Of a DNA stretch of 64,000 bases, positions 11,381-21,700 are shown piece after piece. Where the stretch lies: the NCBI GenBank assembly GCA_963691815.1, contig OY829661.1:1729001-1793000 (forward strand), given 5' to 3'. Under the pieces are notes generated by a model. That model saw only the letters and a list, made by a program, of their open reading frames with translations, made no database searches and had not been told where the DNA came from. The DNA is from Echiichthys vipera. Its lineage: Eukaryota > Chordata > Actinopteri > Perciformes > Trachinidae. Each line of letters starts with the position of its first letter. The first letter of the stretch is position 1. Both the position numbers and the translations under genes were made by a program.

Positions 11381-12103
11381 TTTTTTTTGTGAACCCATCT
11401 ATTTACAAACCGGAAGAACTACAGAAAACTACACCTATGGCAGATAGCAGTACTTAGCGTTATTGCGCGGCTCATTGGAGTTGTAGTTCTTTAATTAAGG
11501 TTGTATTTTTCATAGAATTGGAAGTTGTAAATGTTGAAATGAGAATACATTGAGGAGTTTAAGGGCATAGTTAACACATTGATGTAATCAGATTTTTAAA
11601 ATCAAATTATTTCATAGGTGAAAATTAATTTGACCCATAAGTGTACTCATGTTATAGCTGGGGTCAAGAGCTCTCTATAACAGTTGGTCCCATTTCTGCA
11701 TTTCTTTTTATTGCAGAATTATAAGCCCTCAAACAGGCCCTGAGGTCAAGGTTCAAAGTTCATTATTTCAAAACCGGAGCCATGTAGAATATTAATACTA
11801 ACATATTATTACTCCCCAGGTCGAGACCTTTCCAATGATGTATTTGGTTTAGCTCTACAGGAAAGTTTGAATTTTTTCATGTCATGGACTCAGGTCATCC
11901 AAACCCTACATCCAGACAGCACTTTGAAGGCTCTACACATAAAAGTTTCTTTGTTTGTTTGTTTCCTTCATTCTTTGTTTGTTTCTTTGTTGACTGACAT
12001 GAGTCACCTTCATATATCACAATATTCACTGTGTATATGTTATTATTAGCCAATGCAAGCATTAAGAATGTTTTATGTATGACGCACAAATGCCGCACGC
12101 GCG

Positions 12104-12106
<3 letters not shown>
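10208..12106. other. 3' region of the KDZ-like gene and non-coding DNA
   Basis: Stop at 10207, then an untranslated-looking stretch with AATAAA at 10887-10892. Beyond it is AT-rich DNA without a supported gene. A TA microsatellite lies at 11339-11375. Short actaca-type inverted motifs at 11415 and 11480 may be the remains of a small element. Confidence 0.5.
11339..11375. repeat. AT dinucleotide microsatellite
   Basis: About 18 AT units followed by a poly-T run. Confidence 0.9.
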
Positions 12107-12182
<76 letters not shown>

Positions 12183-12247
12183 TCACTCAATCACTCACTC
12201 ACTCACTCACTCACTCACTCACTCACACACACACACACACACACACA
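12107..12247 (+). repeat. Compound AC / ACTC / AC microsatellite
   Basis: An AC run (12107-12179), an ACTC run (12181-12223) and a second AC run (12224-12247), preceded by a GCGCGC patch. The open frames here encode only Thr-His and Ser-Leu-Thr-His repeats and are not genes. Confidence 0.95.
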
Positions 12248-12389
12248 GTGCTTTATTTGTTGATGTAGATCAAATATCCACTGCAACATATTATTACATA
12301 TATAGATTATATGATTTTCAAACCTGTGACAAGCTTCAGCTGCTTGATAACGAGCACATCATTAGAATCAGGTGTGTTGGACCAGGGAG

Positions 12390-12496
12390 AAACTTAAACA
12401 TGCAGGGCAGTGGCCCTCCCGGACTTAAATTTGGGGAAGTTAACAAGGACCAAGGCTGTTGCCTAGCACGGGAATTACATTCAAATGTCTATAGCC
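12390..12496 (+). repeat. Diverged relative of the small MITE at 16909-17055
   Basis: It shares AACAAGGACCAAGGCTGTTG with 16909-17055 (one difference), followed by CCTAGCA and an ending that resembles its terminal repeat. It is an older, partial copy of the same family. Confidence 0.5.
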
Positions 12497-12774
12497 TGTA
12501 TAGTAGTAGTATAGTATATAGTCTATTATTTAGTCTTTACCTTTTATTTATTTTTTGGTCTTTTTCCTTTTAATATGACAATATGATAATAAAAACCCAT
12601 TCTGATTCGGATGTGGTTCAATATTAATTGAGGAAGACACATACGAAATACGATTTTATTTTAAATACAATCAGCCATTTATTCTTAAAAATATAATATT
12701 AAATTATATTAATGAGCCACTTCATATTTTACAATCACTGGCTATAAAATGTCTCATCAACAGAGCTAATGACG

Positions 12775-13005
12775 CTGACCGGCGGCAATTTGAGTTGGAA
12801 TGCAGCCCATCCACGGCGGACAGCTCAAAAAAAATATTATTCGAACACACCACGCTGAGCGGCGGCAATTTGAGTTGGAATGCAGCCCATCCACGGCGGA
12901 CAGCTCAAAATAGTATTCAAACACACCACGCTGAGCGGCGGCAATTTGAGTTGGAATGCAGCCCATCCACGGCGGACAGCTCAAAATAGTATTCAAACAC
13001 ACCAC
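12775..13005 (+). repeat. 76-bp minisatellite, three units
   Basis: The unit starts CTGAGCGGCGGCAATTTGAG and ends with ACACACCACG. Units are 12775-12854 (80 bp, with an extra A run), 12855-12930 and 12931-13005. The last two are virtually identical. GC-rich and short inverted motifs occur within each unit. It is not CRISPR, because there are no variable spacers. Confidence 0.9.
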
Positions 13006-14606
13006 TTCCGCCTTTAACACAAGCCAAACAAGCGCATAGGTGGCTGGGGGTAAAAACGTAGCCTTCCGTTATCCAAAACTGACAAAATAAAACTATATTT
13101 CTCAGATCCGAAAGAAATAATTATAATCGATGGCCATTGCATTAACCCATCGTATTGTGAAGTTATCAAGGACTCTTTATCAGGAGATTGTTGAAAAAAA
13201 TGCTTCCGGGAGGCGGGTCCTCGGTTCTCCAATGGGACTGCAGGATGATTTAAAACCCATGTCAAGTCATAAATGTATTCAAAAACAAAAGCCCAATTAT
13301 TTACTTAGTAAAGGACAACAATTATGAGTCTAAGCTAAGTGATTCTACGATAAAAACGTTATCCCTCTCTGGCATCTTCTTACCCTATCCTTATGGGTGT
13401 TATTACACCAGCCAAGAATGAGCATTTCAGATGAATCGATAAGGTGCCTGTAGATCATGGTGATTGTGAATACATTTAAAATTTTATTTTTAGCTGTGTG
13501 AACAGGATGTACTCTTCCTTTTGTCTGGGTATTGTCTTCAGCGTACAAATACATAATACGTAGAAAGAAACCCAGGGGATGGAAAAATATTTCTGCTTTA
13601 TGAAAAGGTGAGGGAATAAGCCAAAAAATAATTGTTTTACATCCACCTTTTTTCAGTGAATCATTCTATTTCTCATGTTTTTAAGATGGTGACTGAACAC
13701 TAAATTTGCCAACAGTAAAAATAACACAAAATGTTTTTTTTTTTTGGGAAACTGCAACTACTACAATTCTCTCTTGAAAGGTTCTGAACGATCATAGAAA
13801 TCAAGTGTATATGAAGGAACACAGCCAGTAACTGGTATATGTGATTTAAAAACATTTATTTTTGCAAAACATTTTCTTTCGGCTCCCAGGAGTTTTTCCA
13901 TTTGTCCCCACTGTAAGACAGAAACACAGCAAGAAGTATTACTGTCAAACTGTTCATAATTTTTGAGAATATAACTGACACTGTACTATTTACAATAAGA
14001 TATGGATTATACAGGTATGCATGCATTCTTTTTTGAAAATTAGCTTTTCAATATCATATTTAGACAGTGTATAAGAAAACTCCCCAACGTCTGTGTGAAA
14101 GGTATGGAGAAGGAATGGGGGCAACAGAACTGTTACACCCCTGAGCTGGCATTGGAGGTAGTCACAGAGACGCAACAGCACAGAGTCGACGTCTGTGTAA
14201 ATGGGAAATTTGTATGGGGGAAAAAAAATTGTAAATTAAGGTTAAATTTGACTAGTTAAATAAAGTTAAATCTTGCAGTTTTGTGCCGTTTTATGAGGAA
14301 TGTTTTTTTCTTAGATTGCATTAGACACCAGGCCAAAACTGAGAAAATTGTGGCGTTCACTTTTATAAGGTGATACAATTTTGAATCATTTCACATTATA
14401 GTGATATTGCACAGGGGGTTTCTTGATTATGTTATATACTGTGAATTTATTTCAAGTCCAATGCACAATACTGCCCAAAACATTTGACTGCTATGTGACT
14501 TGCTTGACCCTCAGACTTTGCTGACCCTTATTAAACTGCAGTTAAAGTTGAAGACATTTTACTATTTTTATTAGTTGATTTTCCTCATCCACAGTAAAAT
14601 AAACTT
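13006..14606. other. Non-coding DNA with possible further minus-strand exons
   Basis: No supported plus-strand gene. On the minus strand, stretches preceded by pyrimidine tracts and AG occur at about 14192 and 13905 (reading WGQMEKLLGAERK for the latter). They could be distal exons of the cysteine-rich gene at 14607-16654, but phases could not be established. Confidence 0.3.
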
Positions 14607-16654
14607 AAGAACATACACACCATCCAGAGCAAGGCAGCCACTGCACCAACACCTCGGCACGGTCCTTAAAAAAGAAAGAAAGATATAAGGAACAATAAGA
14701 GTGTGACACTTGATTAGAGCACAAAACAGTTTGCTGTACAAACTGAACATGTCAGTACCAAATGAAAGAGACATAATACCACTATGGAATCAATCAAGAT
14801 TCATTATTCCGCATCAAATTGTGGAAGGACACAGTTAAAGACTGATGGGTAACCAGGTCTGCATTTTCATCCTAAGCCATGTTGTTCACATGTTAACAAA
14901 GAAAAAAAGACTTTTCTTTGCTATATGCAGAAATATGTTGCAAAGGCAGTATTTCAAAGGAGTCTTGAAAATATAGCATGCACTGTGTACATTACCGCTA
15001 AGAAGACTTTCATAAATCCTCTTAATTGTAATAAGGGCATTCCTGTTATCTTCTGTGTCCATTTCCCATGGACAGACACACTCGGCTGTAAACCCATCTG
15101 GAGCTCTGCTGGCAAGGAGGATGGGATGTCGATTGTGGAGCTGAAACAAAATTGGCACAAAATCACAAGACAGAAAATTGGATACATAAATGGAAGGTCA
15201 TAATACATAAAAAAATATATTTTATGCTTTAATACCTATACATATAAGCTATACATTGAGACTCAGAGTGAGGTCACTATAAACTGTTTTAGTAGCAATG
15301 TAAAAAACAAAAGACCTTGGTAACAAACACAGCTATTCCAATTCAGTGTGAGACAAGGGAAGCATCACATGCTTCAATATCTAAAAACACAGCTAACGCT
15401 ACAAACTATCCAATTAAATTTTATTCATGGTATCTAATCATAACAGAAGTAGTCTCAGGACACTTTTCATAAAGAGCAGGTCAAAACCACACTATAAGAT
15501 ATCAAAGACCGTCAGATATGCGTTAAGGAACAACTTCCGAATTCTAATCCTGCAATGTAAATGTTCATTTTCAGGATATTTTATCCAAAATTGATAGATA
15601 GCAATGTGTTTATATATACGCAATAACAGCAGGCTCTGATCTAGTAGTACATAACCCTGTTCACCAGTGACTTAGGGCGCACTCACACTGTCCTTCCGCA
15701 CCGCGCCTCTGGCTTTAGGATACTTGTCCCCCCTCCCTCTCCCCCCGCGCCCCAGGCCCGTTTGTACTCACACTGCCTGGGCCTCGCGCAAATGCTTCAC
15801 ATGTCACATGCATTGATTGACGTCATCGCCATGCGTCTCTTTGTTTACAAATCTTTCCATAGACCTCTGAGTTTTTGTGCGTCTTATCGACTGTTTTTGA
15901 ATATTTTCATCAACCAAATCTGCAGTTAACACTCCACCTCCGCATCACACCACCGTGAACCTTTTGCCGCCATTGTTGTTGTTGTTAAATGTCCGCACAT
16001 GGTCCGTCCTTCTATTTACTATGTCCGAACAGGCGCACATAAATGACATCAGAACCGCCGTAGGCATCGTGCTTGGCTCGTACATGTTCAAACGGGCTCT
16101 ACACAAGCCCACCTCTCTCAGGCGGGCTGTGGACGGCCCACTGGCCGCAGTTATACCCGGAGCGGTTGCACTCACACTGGTCAAACGCACTAGGCTTTAG
16201 CCGAAAAAACTGTTTTGGCCCGGTGCGGAAGGACAGTGTGAGTGCGCCCTTAGGTAGAGTGAAAACAAGACAACAAGACAAGACAATTGGGAGTGGTACA
16301 GTAAATCGAGAATTCAGGATTGTCTTGCACAATAAAACAAAGATGAGTGTTAAATTGCTGCAAAAGCAAATAAGGTAAGAGAAATATAGCAATGTAAATG
16401 TAAAGATCAGCAATTAATTACTTATTATTTATGACAACTGTCTGAAAGAAAAAAAATAACCTACCAGTAAATTTGTTGCATCATACATTTTGTTGATGCT
16501 GCAGTTTTTTTGTGTGTTTCCAATCATGGCCAAATTTCTTTTTTTGTTTTTCTAATTTTTTTTTGTAAGGCTCCTTGGCCCCGTGCTGCTTACACATCTT
16601 GCTGGCCACACCAATCGTTTCCTTGCATGTGATGCATTGTTTTTGAGTAGGCAT
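14607..16654 (-). pseudogene. Cysteine-rich multi-exon gene of unknown function, slightly broken
   Basis: I do not recognise a named gene. Exon A (16654-16465) opens directly after an acceptor (CTGTCTCCAG) with ATG. Its product has CxxC (CITC), then CKQHG, then a Lys-rich stretch. One frame change in an A run near 16500 is needed before MYDATNLL. Exon A ends at donor CTG|GTAGGT. Exon B (15140-14996) joins in phase 0 and gives LHNRHPILLASRAPDGFTA, then ECVCPWEMDTEDNRN and IKRIYESLLSG, with good splice sites. A candidate exon C (about 14666-14607) reads AEVLVQWLPCSGW and reaches a stop, with AATAAA soon after, but its phase does not match exon B. The protein would be about 130 residues, with cysteine pairs suggesting zinc binding. 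It lies inside the 15.2-kb element, opposite to the KDZ-like gene, so it may be an accessory gene of that element. The Harbinger MITE at 15675-16249 sits in its first intron. Confidence 0.5.
15675..16249. mobile_element. Harbinger-type MITE with perfect 29-bp inverted ends
   Basis: The ends GGGCGCACTCACACTGTCCT (first 20 of 29 identical bases) lie at 15675-15703 and, inverted, at 16221-16249. A TTA duplication flanks it (15672-15674, 16250-16252), as PIF/Harbinger makes. It has no transposase; open frames inside are chance. A second, interrupted copy is at 42240-44137. Confidence 0.9.
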
Positions 16655-17761
16655 CTGGAGACAGAAACAGAAATAAGAAATGAGAACACTGCATGCTGTG
16701 TTACCAGTGAATAATAAATTAACACAATAAATACAGTGCTCTTACATGTTGGCCTTCAAATAAACTGCTACAGCATAATACTACTCAGGACCTGTGTCCC
16801 CAAATTAGTTTTTTTTCCAAGTCAATTTATAAAAACTATATATGTGATAGTTTCTTGAGGGCTCTAGAAGGTAACAGTAAATGCTTGTTATGAATTAAGA
16901 AATACCTATAGACCTTTTCAAAGATGTAAACTTAAACATTCCAAAACAGTCCTAGTTTATTTCCTGTTGCAGTGTATGTGAATGAGACCAGCTGTCAGGA
17001 AGTAAACAAGGAACAAGGCTGTTGCCTAGCAATGGAATTCCGTTGAAAAGGTCTATTGAAAACAAAATACGTTAGGTGGTATATTAACAAATGCATTCTT
17101 CCTTAAAACATGCACAAATAGTCACAAACATAGTAAATGGGTCACATATTTGACGGTACACCTGTTTTGTCTGTCCTCTACCGTGTCTTATGTATTCCTG
17201 GCTTTGCACCTGTACGTGTCTTTACGTAATCTAGGGTGACTAAAAATATATTTTAATCTCAACTAGACAGCCTGATTAAAAGAAAAGATTAAATCTAAAA
17301 TACATATCATTTTAGCTTACCATTTCATGTAACGTAAGACTAATTGGGAGCGTGTAAACGCATGTAACGTTAAACACCTAAAACAATAACGATGAGCGAT
17401 CTCTTTAAATTAATATTAGCTATTGTGAAAACGGATATTTATACAAAGCGTCATCAAAGTTAAATATCACGTTAGCGGTTGTCCGCGCTAGCTGACTAGC
17501 TTGCTTAGTTAAATGAATGTTAACTGAGCTCTTAAAACATTATACAGCCGATAATAATCTAGTTTCTATTACATTAATAGGCGGCGAAAGGACAAAGAAT
17601 GCAATGATTTACACATTTGATCGTTCTCAAATCGTTTTTAGCACTATTTATTACTAGCTACTTACCTTTAATAGTCCGTGTGTCAAGCGATGAAAAAAGA
17701 TGTAATCAAATAGACCCACAATGCACCATGGACACATGCGAAAAGAGGCATACGTCCTGCC
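16655..17761. other. Non-coding DNA inside the 15.2-kb element
   Basis: Apart from the MITE at 16909-17055, no gene or named repeat was found. The stretch just upstream of 16654 is probably intron or 5' region of the minus-strand gene. Confidence 0.4.
16909..17055. mobile_element. Small MITE with 14-bp inverted ends
   Basis: The ends ATAGACCTTTTCAA (16909-16922) and TTGAAAAGGTCTAT (17042-17055) are exact inverse copies. Because the ends are palindromic at the border, the duplication size (TA or AT) is ambiguous. A diverged relative is at 12390-12496. Confidence 0.7.
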
Positions 17762-18035
17762 TATGTTCAAACCCGACGCAGGGGGCTTTCAACTCATTTA
17801 AGGACTTCCCTGAGCTTCAAATATGGACGTTTATGGAGAGCCCAAAACTTCAGATATGGACGTTAAAGGATAGCCCTAAGCTTCAAATATCGCCTCGGAC
17901 GGGCTTACATTGGAATGAGTTGAAAGCCCTCTGCGTCGGGTTTGTACGTTTAAGGAGACCTTTTTAGTCCGTAACTAACGCCAAAGGCCCTGACCAATCT
18001 TCAGTTTTTGACGCGTTGGGAGTGAGACTGTGTTG
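17762..18035 (-). repeat. Right inverted terminus of the 15.2-kb element
   Basis: It is the inverse of the left end, carrying two copies of the unit that contains GGGCTTTCAACTCATT. It lacks the AGCGCTCC patch and the third unit of the left end, so the two ends differ in repeat number. Confidence 0.8.
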
Positions 18036-18042
18036 CCGATAC
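18036..18042. other. Right target-site duplication (CCGATAC)
   Basis: It matches 2835-2841 exactly. It directly abuts the inverted end GTGTTG. Confidence 0.85.
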
Positions 18043-18235
18043 ACCTGCTGAAACTAATGTGCTTTCTGATGTGGGTGTTGCCAGGAAGCAGAGCGTTGGG
18101 GGAACCTATGAGGAAGCAGCAGTGCTTGAAGGACTATAAAGGCGTTGAGTTGTTGGTCTAGGTTAGTGAAGAACGATTTGTTAAGACAAATTGGTAGGTG
18201 TTGAAAAGGTTACAGAAACTTTGGTAAAATGACCA
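18043..18235 (+). pseudogene. Continuation of the endogenous retrovirus fragment
   Basis: When one copy of the 7-bp duplication is removed, the reading frame that stopped at 2841 continues here to a stop near 18137. This shows the pre-insertion sequence was one retroviral tract. A TATA-like GACTATAAAGG follows at 18133. Function beyond this is not recognisable. Confidence 0.55.
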
Positions 18236-18237
18236 TC

Positions 18238-18850
18238 TTAATAAGATTAACCCAGCCTGCAAGGGACAGGGGGAGGCTGGAAGTTCTTTTGAACAAGGTC
18301 CCTGAAGGAGCTGGTGAAAAACACCTCCAAATACTTTAACCCCTCGTCAGCTGTTTTAAAGAGGAATATGGATTGTCGGAGTGATCTCGCCAAGTTGTTG
18401 AAAAAGAATAACTCACTCTTCAGAATATTCAATTTATACCCCGATAGGTGTCCAAACTGATTCAGGATTGATAAAACTGGGGGGAGGGAGGTTGTGGGGT
18501 TTGAAATAAATAAGAGAAGGTCATCGGCATATAAAGAGAGTTTGTGCACCAGGCCTATGGCTTAAAGGCTATGTTGAACAACAAGGGTGAGAGCGGGCAG
18601 CCCTGCCGGGTCCCACGCCTGAGAGGGAAACATGCTGAACGGACATTGTTAGTGTTTACAGATGCAGAGGGGGTTGCATACAGAAGCTTAACCCAAGTAA
18701 TAAAATTGGAATCAAAGCTAAATTTCCTAAAAATATAAAATAGGAAGCCCCACTCTACCCGGTCGAAGGCTTTCTCCGCATCTAGCGCCACTACGACCTC
18801 AGGAGTGTCCGACCCAGGTGAGAATATGATGTTGAGCGACTGGCCTTTTT
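18238..18850 (-). pseudogene. L1/Tx1-type LINE reverse transcriptase fragment
   Basis: Two adjacent minus-strand open pieces (18555-18791, 18247-18549) contain LDAEKAFDRVEWGFLF, then GTRQGCPLSPLLF, then the catalytic LYADDLLLF and a GYKLNILKSE stretch. The order and spacing are those of L1-group reverse transcriptase fingers and palm. A stop near 18552 splits it. Neither the endonuclease nor the 3' end is present. Confidence 0.85.
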
Positions 18851-19590
18851 GCGGAACTTAAATGTATCTGTGTCCTTTATCCATTTGGCCTTCTTCTGAA
18901 CAACCTGCTGTCACAGGGTTTCAGTTTTAAACTATTTATAATTTTTTGTATTTATAATTTTTTTTTACAATTTTCCCAAATAAATCATCTTCTTTGCCAA
19001 GGTGCAGTCAAAAGCAATTCATTTTTAGCCTGTGGCAGACAATGTTTAGACTTTTAGCTGTCTGAATGGCTATTGGGATCTTGTTCAACCATTTGGGAGC
19101 CAGGACAGCAAACAGTCATGACTGAATGTAAGCTGGGCCTGATCTGTTAGTAGCACGATACGCAATTGCTAGTATCTTGAAGCAGATGCGAGCAACTACA
19201 GGAAGCCAGTGAAGGGAGCGGAGGAGAGGTGAGCCGGTTGTGTTCTGTATCATGCAAGCCTACCAGAGGTATGGGACTTCACCTGGACCAGATTAACCCA
19301 AAATAAAATAGCTCTGCAAGCTAGGTTGAAATAGTTTGATTACCGTGGAAGTATAATATAAATGGAAATATTAAACACAGGGACTCTTTACAAGAAGGGG
19401 CATATGATCAAGTGAAGGTGCAGGAGTCACCATAAAGCGACTATGACAACAATTTTACAATAATAATGTACCAAATATAGAGATAGGACAAAATATCAAT
19501 ATGGTAATACAGCATACTACAGTACTTCCTCTTGCCATACAATATTGTAATAGAAAAATACTATTTTTACTTTTGTAGTCTTCTGACTAC
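18851..19590 (-). repeat. Low-copy fragments, including an L2/CR1-like LINE piece
   Basis: Around 19080-19240 the minus strand reads RSLHWLPVVARICFKILAIA, a typical C-terminal LINE phrase. The remainder, including 19260-19590, shows nothing I can name. Confidence 0.4.
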
Positions 19591-20010
19591 TCACGGCGCT
19601 TTCACACTACTTGTCACATTCATCCATTCTCACAGACATTCACACTGATGGCAGTGGACATCTACATACCATCTAATCTAATCTAACCATTCACACCACA
19701 TTCCCACGCCCATGTGCAGCCCAGGGAGCACTTCGGGGTTCAGTGTCTTGGCCAAGGACAGTTCAACATTTGTACAGCACATCCCAGACTGTGGTGTTGT
19801 AAAAGTCTCTCAGGGCACTTTCCATCTCAGGGGACCACCTCTTGATGGTGCGAGTTGTCACCGACTGTTTAGAATAGAAAAGGTTAGAGATACTTTATTG
19901 ATCCCAAGCTGCATTACACACAGGCACATCAAAGCAGAAATATAAACATACAATACAATAAATAAGCGGACTAATTGTAGTGCAAATGAAAACATATAAT
20001 AATCTAGTAC
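19591..20010. repeat. Fragmentary fish interspersed repeat and LINE 3' tail
   Basis: The stretch near 19735-19770 (GTGTCTTGGCCAAGGACAGT) is a widespread fish repeat phrase. 19888-19910 (GATACTTTATTGATCCC) is the inverse of the 3' end seen in Rex1-type LINEs. No coding potential. Confidence 0.45.
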
Positions 20011-20030
20011 GTTGCCTTACAGGAGCTGTT

Positions 20031-20700
20031 TCGTGACAACAGGATGGGGAGACCCTTCAAGAGTTCTCCCTCGCATTAATGAATTTGATGTCTGCGGTGA
20101 AGCAAAGCGCTCCAAGTGAGTTGGAAAACGCATGTCATTGATGGTTCCCTTCATCGAGAGTTAAAACAATTAGTACGCAGGCCACCTACCGTCTCTCGGC
20201 TGGATGCTAGGGCAGAGGTAATTAGGTGGGAGCAAGAGGTATTACCAGGGGTTGTGCGGGGTGGAAGCCATTCACTTCCTTTCCTTTTCTCTCACAGAAA
20301 CGCTTTCTCAGCTGCAGCTCAATCAGCAGTGTAACCATTCTCTTTACCGTGGTCCAGTCATCTGCCGGCGGTGTCAGCAGCCTGGCCACTTTGCCAGGGA
20401 GTGCAGAAGAGAGCATGCCCCTCCTCAACCTTCAGTGTCTGCTTTCTCACACCCAGCCTCTCGGCAGGATTCAGCTCAGCATTTGGGAAACTAGCGCCCG
20501 TCGAACTGCAGAGCCAAAGCTCAAGGGGAGATGCCACTGGCTTACACAGGGAATGTAGTTATAGAGGGAGTAAAGGTTCCTTGCTTAGTGAAAGCTTCTT
20601 CCAGCAACACTTTGGGACTTGGGACCATGACAAACTGGAATCTTGCCATCAGAAGTGGCTAGTATTGGACAAAACTCCAGTCTGGGGAGGTTTCCTGGCT
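20031..20700 (+). pseudogene. Retrotransposon gag-protease fragment with CCHC zinc knuckle
   Basis: The translation shows GETLQEFSLALMNLM, then HRELKQLVRRPPTV, then a canonical zinc knuckle CRRCQQPGHFAREC near 20368-20410. It continues into remnants of an aspartic-protease region (SFFQQHFGTWDHDKLESCH). Frame changes and stops split it into at least three pieces. The zinc knuckle would bind RNA in an active element. No LTR was seen. The assignment to a Ty3/Gypsy-like gag is likely but not proven. Confidence 0.65.
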
Positions 20701-20960
20701 GGAAGAGCCCCAAAATGCAGGCTTATAATGAAGGTGAGGACATTGAGCATTATTTAATCACCTTTGAAAGAATTGCTCATGCCTGTCAATGGCGTTAAAA
20801 TGGGCCCTTCACCTAGCCCCACTGCTAACTGGTAAAAGCCTGATCGGCATATGTTGCGATGGACATGGATGACACCATGGACTATGAAAAAGTCAAGTGT
20901 GCTGTATTGCAGAAGTTTGAAATCAATGCAGAGACCTATCAGGTGAGGTTTTGTTCCAGC
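20701..20960 (+). pseudogene. SCAN/gag-like fragment
   Basis: The translation gives GEDIEHYLITFERIAHACQW and DYEKVKCAVLQKFEINAETY around internal stops, the helical pattern of SCAN-type gag domains. In an intact gag such a domain precedes the zinc knuckle, whereas here it follows, so these are two separate insertions or a rearranged element. Confidence 0.55.
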
Positions 20961-21109
20961 ATGATTTTTGAATGCATGGTCCATACAATGCCTCCGTCAC
21001 TTCTGGAGTTATCTTATGTCATGCTGTAGTCACACTCCTTATCACAGGCCTACTCAGCGATGTACATACAGGATGATCATTTCAGGTTGTGGGATGAGGT
21101 AACAGTCAG

Positions 21110-21537
21110 CAGGTTGTGTTAAACGGTTTCAAACAGAGTGCAGAATTCATGGTTGGCCAAGTGTCCAAAATTCTGAGCAACCTGTGCCTCTTTGTGAAGA
21201 AGAGTAAGAGGACCTTGAAGAAGGGCTGTTTCCTCAATACCATAGGAGGCATAAGAAGGATGTTGGGACAACTCCAGCACTACAGCCACTACCCTGACAT
21301 ATTCAATGGACGGAACGTCCTTTTGTTCTGGGCATTGAACATGAAGACTCTTCCTTTACTGTTCCGAGAGGCCATTAGAGCATTGGCCGTGTCTGCCTCC
21401 AGTGCTCCAGTGGAGTGAGTTTTCAGCCAGGTTGGCATCATACTACGTCATCGTGCACAAATGACTGACAGACTTTTGGCCAATTTGGTCATTTGCAAAT
21501 GCAATGCAGCGTAGGGCCCTGGTACGGTGGCCCTGAA
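21110..21537 (+). pseudogene. hAT transposase C-terminal dimerisation domain and element end
   Basis: The open stretch 21116-21418 ends in FREAIRALAVSASSAPVE, and after one stop continues VFSQVGIILRHRAQMTDRLL, the conserved hAT dimerisation region. GGTACGGTGGCCCTG at 21523-21537 may be the element's right end, since its inverse (CAGGGCCACCGTAC) recurs at 30676. The catalytic part is missing. Confidence 0.75.
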
Positions 21538-21700
21538 GTGCAAATCGCTACAGCAAATAGTAAACACAACACCAAATAGAAAAAGCACTTCAACAAATCG
21601 TAAAACACAACAACATTAACTTCTACCGGAAAGGGTAGGTCTCCTTAATCATAGGATGGACCCTCCTGATTGCACAGACCCACTGTCTGTCTTTTAATCG
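21538..21700 (-). repeat. Interspersed repeat, inverse mate of 30420-30675
   Basis: On the minus strand it reads TCCGGTAGAAGTTAATGTTG followed by degenerate GATTTG units, matching 30480-30670 in the same order and ending at the same CAGGGCCACCGTAC motif. It has fewer repeat units than its mate. Confidence 0.7.

Larger units (their letters stand above)
2842..18035. mobile_element. 15.2-kb DNA transposon, KDZ-like, with long inverted ends
   Basis: The two ends begin CAACACAGTCTCACTCC and stay matched in inverse orientation for about 250 bases (left 2842-3100, right 18035-17780), with only scattered differences. They are bounded by a 7-bp direct repeat, CCGATAC, and interrupt a retroviral reading frame. 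Inside are a plus-strand gene resembling KDZ-superfamily transposases without the catalytic core (7501-10207) and a minus-strand cysteine-rich gene (14607-16654). Younger insertions account for much of the length: an L2 LINE at 3806-6960, a TTAA-flanked element at 8882-9640, Harbinger and other MITEs at 15675-16249 and 16909-17055, and satellites. Long size, inverted ends, sub-terminal repeats and several genes fit KDZ elements such as Zisupton. The boundaries are strong evidence. The KDZ name rests on recalled motif similarity only. Confidence 0.75.

Noticed and set aside
11410..11500. Inverted GAACTAC motifs resembling MITE ends
   Set aside because: Only about 10 bases match and no target duplication is visible.
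12031..12573. 180-codon frame with a Thr-His repeat
   Set aside because: It is the translation of the AC/ACTC microsatellite.
12775..13005. CRISPR-like spaced repeat
   Set aside because: The repeats are contiguous 76-bp units with no unique spacers, and the genome is eukaryotic.
15955..16378. Open frames of 81 and 101 codons
   Set aside because: They lie inside or across the Harbinger MITE, on both strands, with no recognisable protein pattern.
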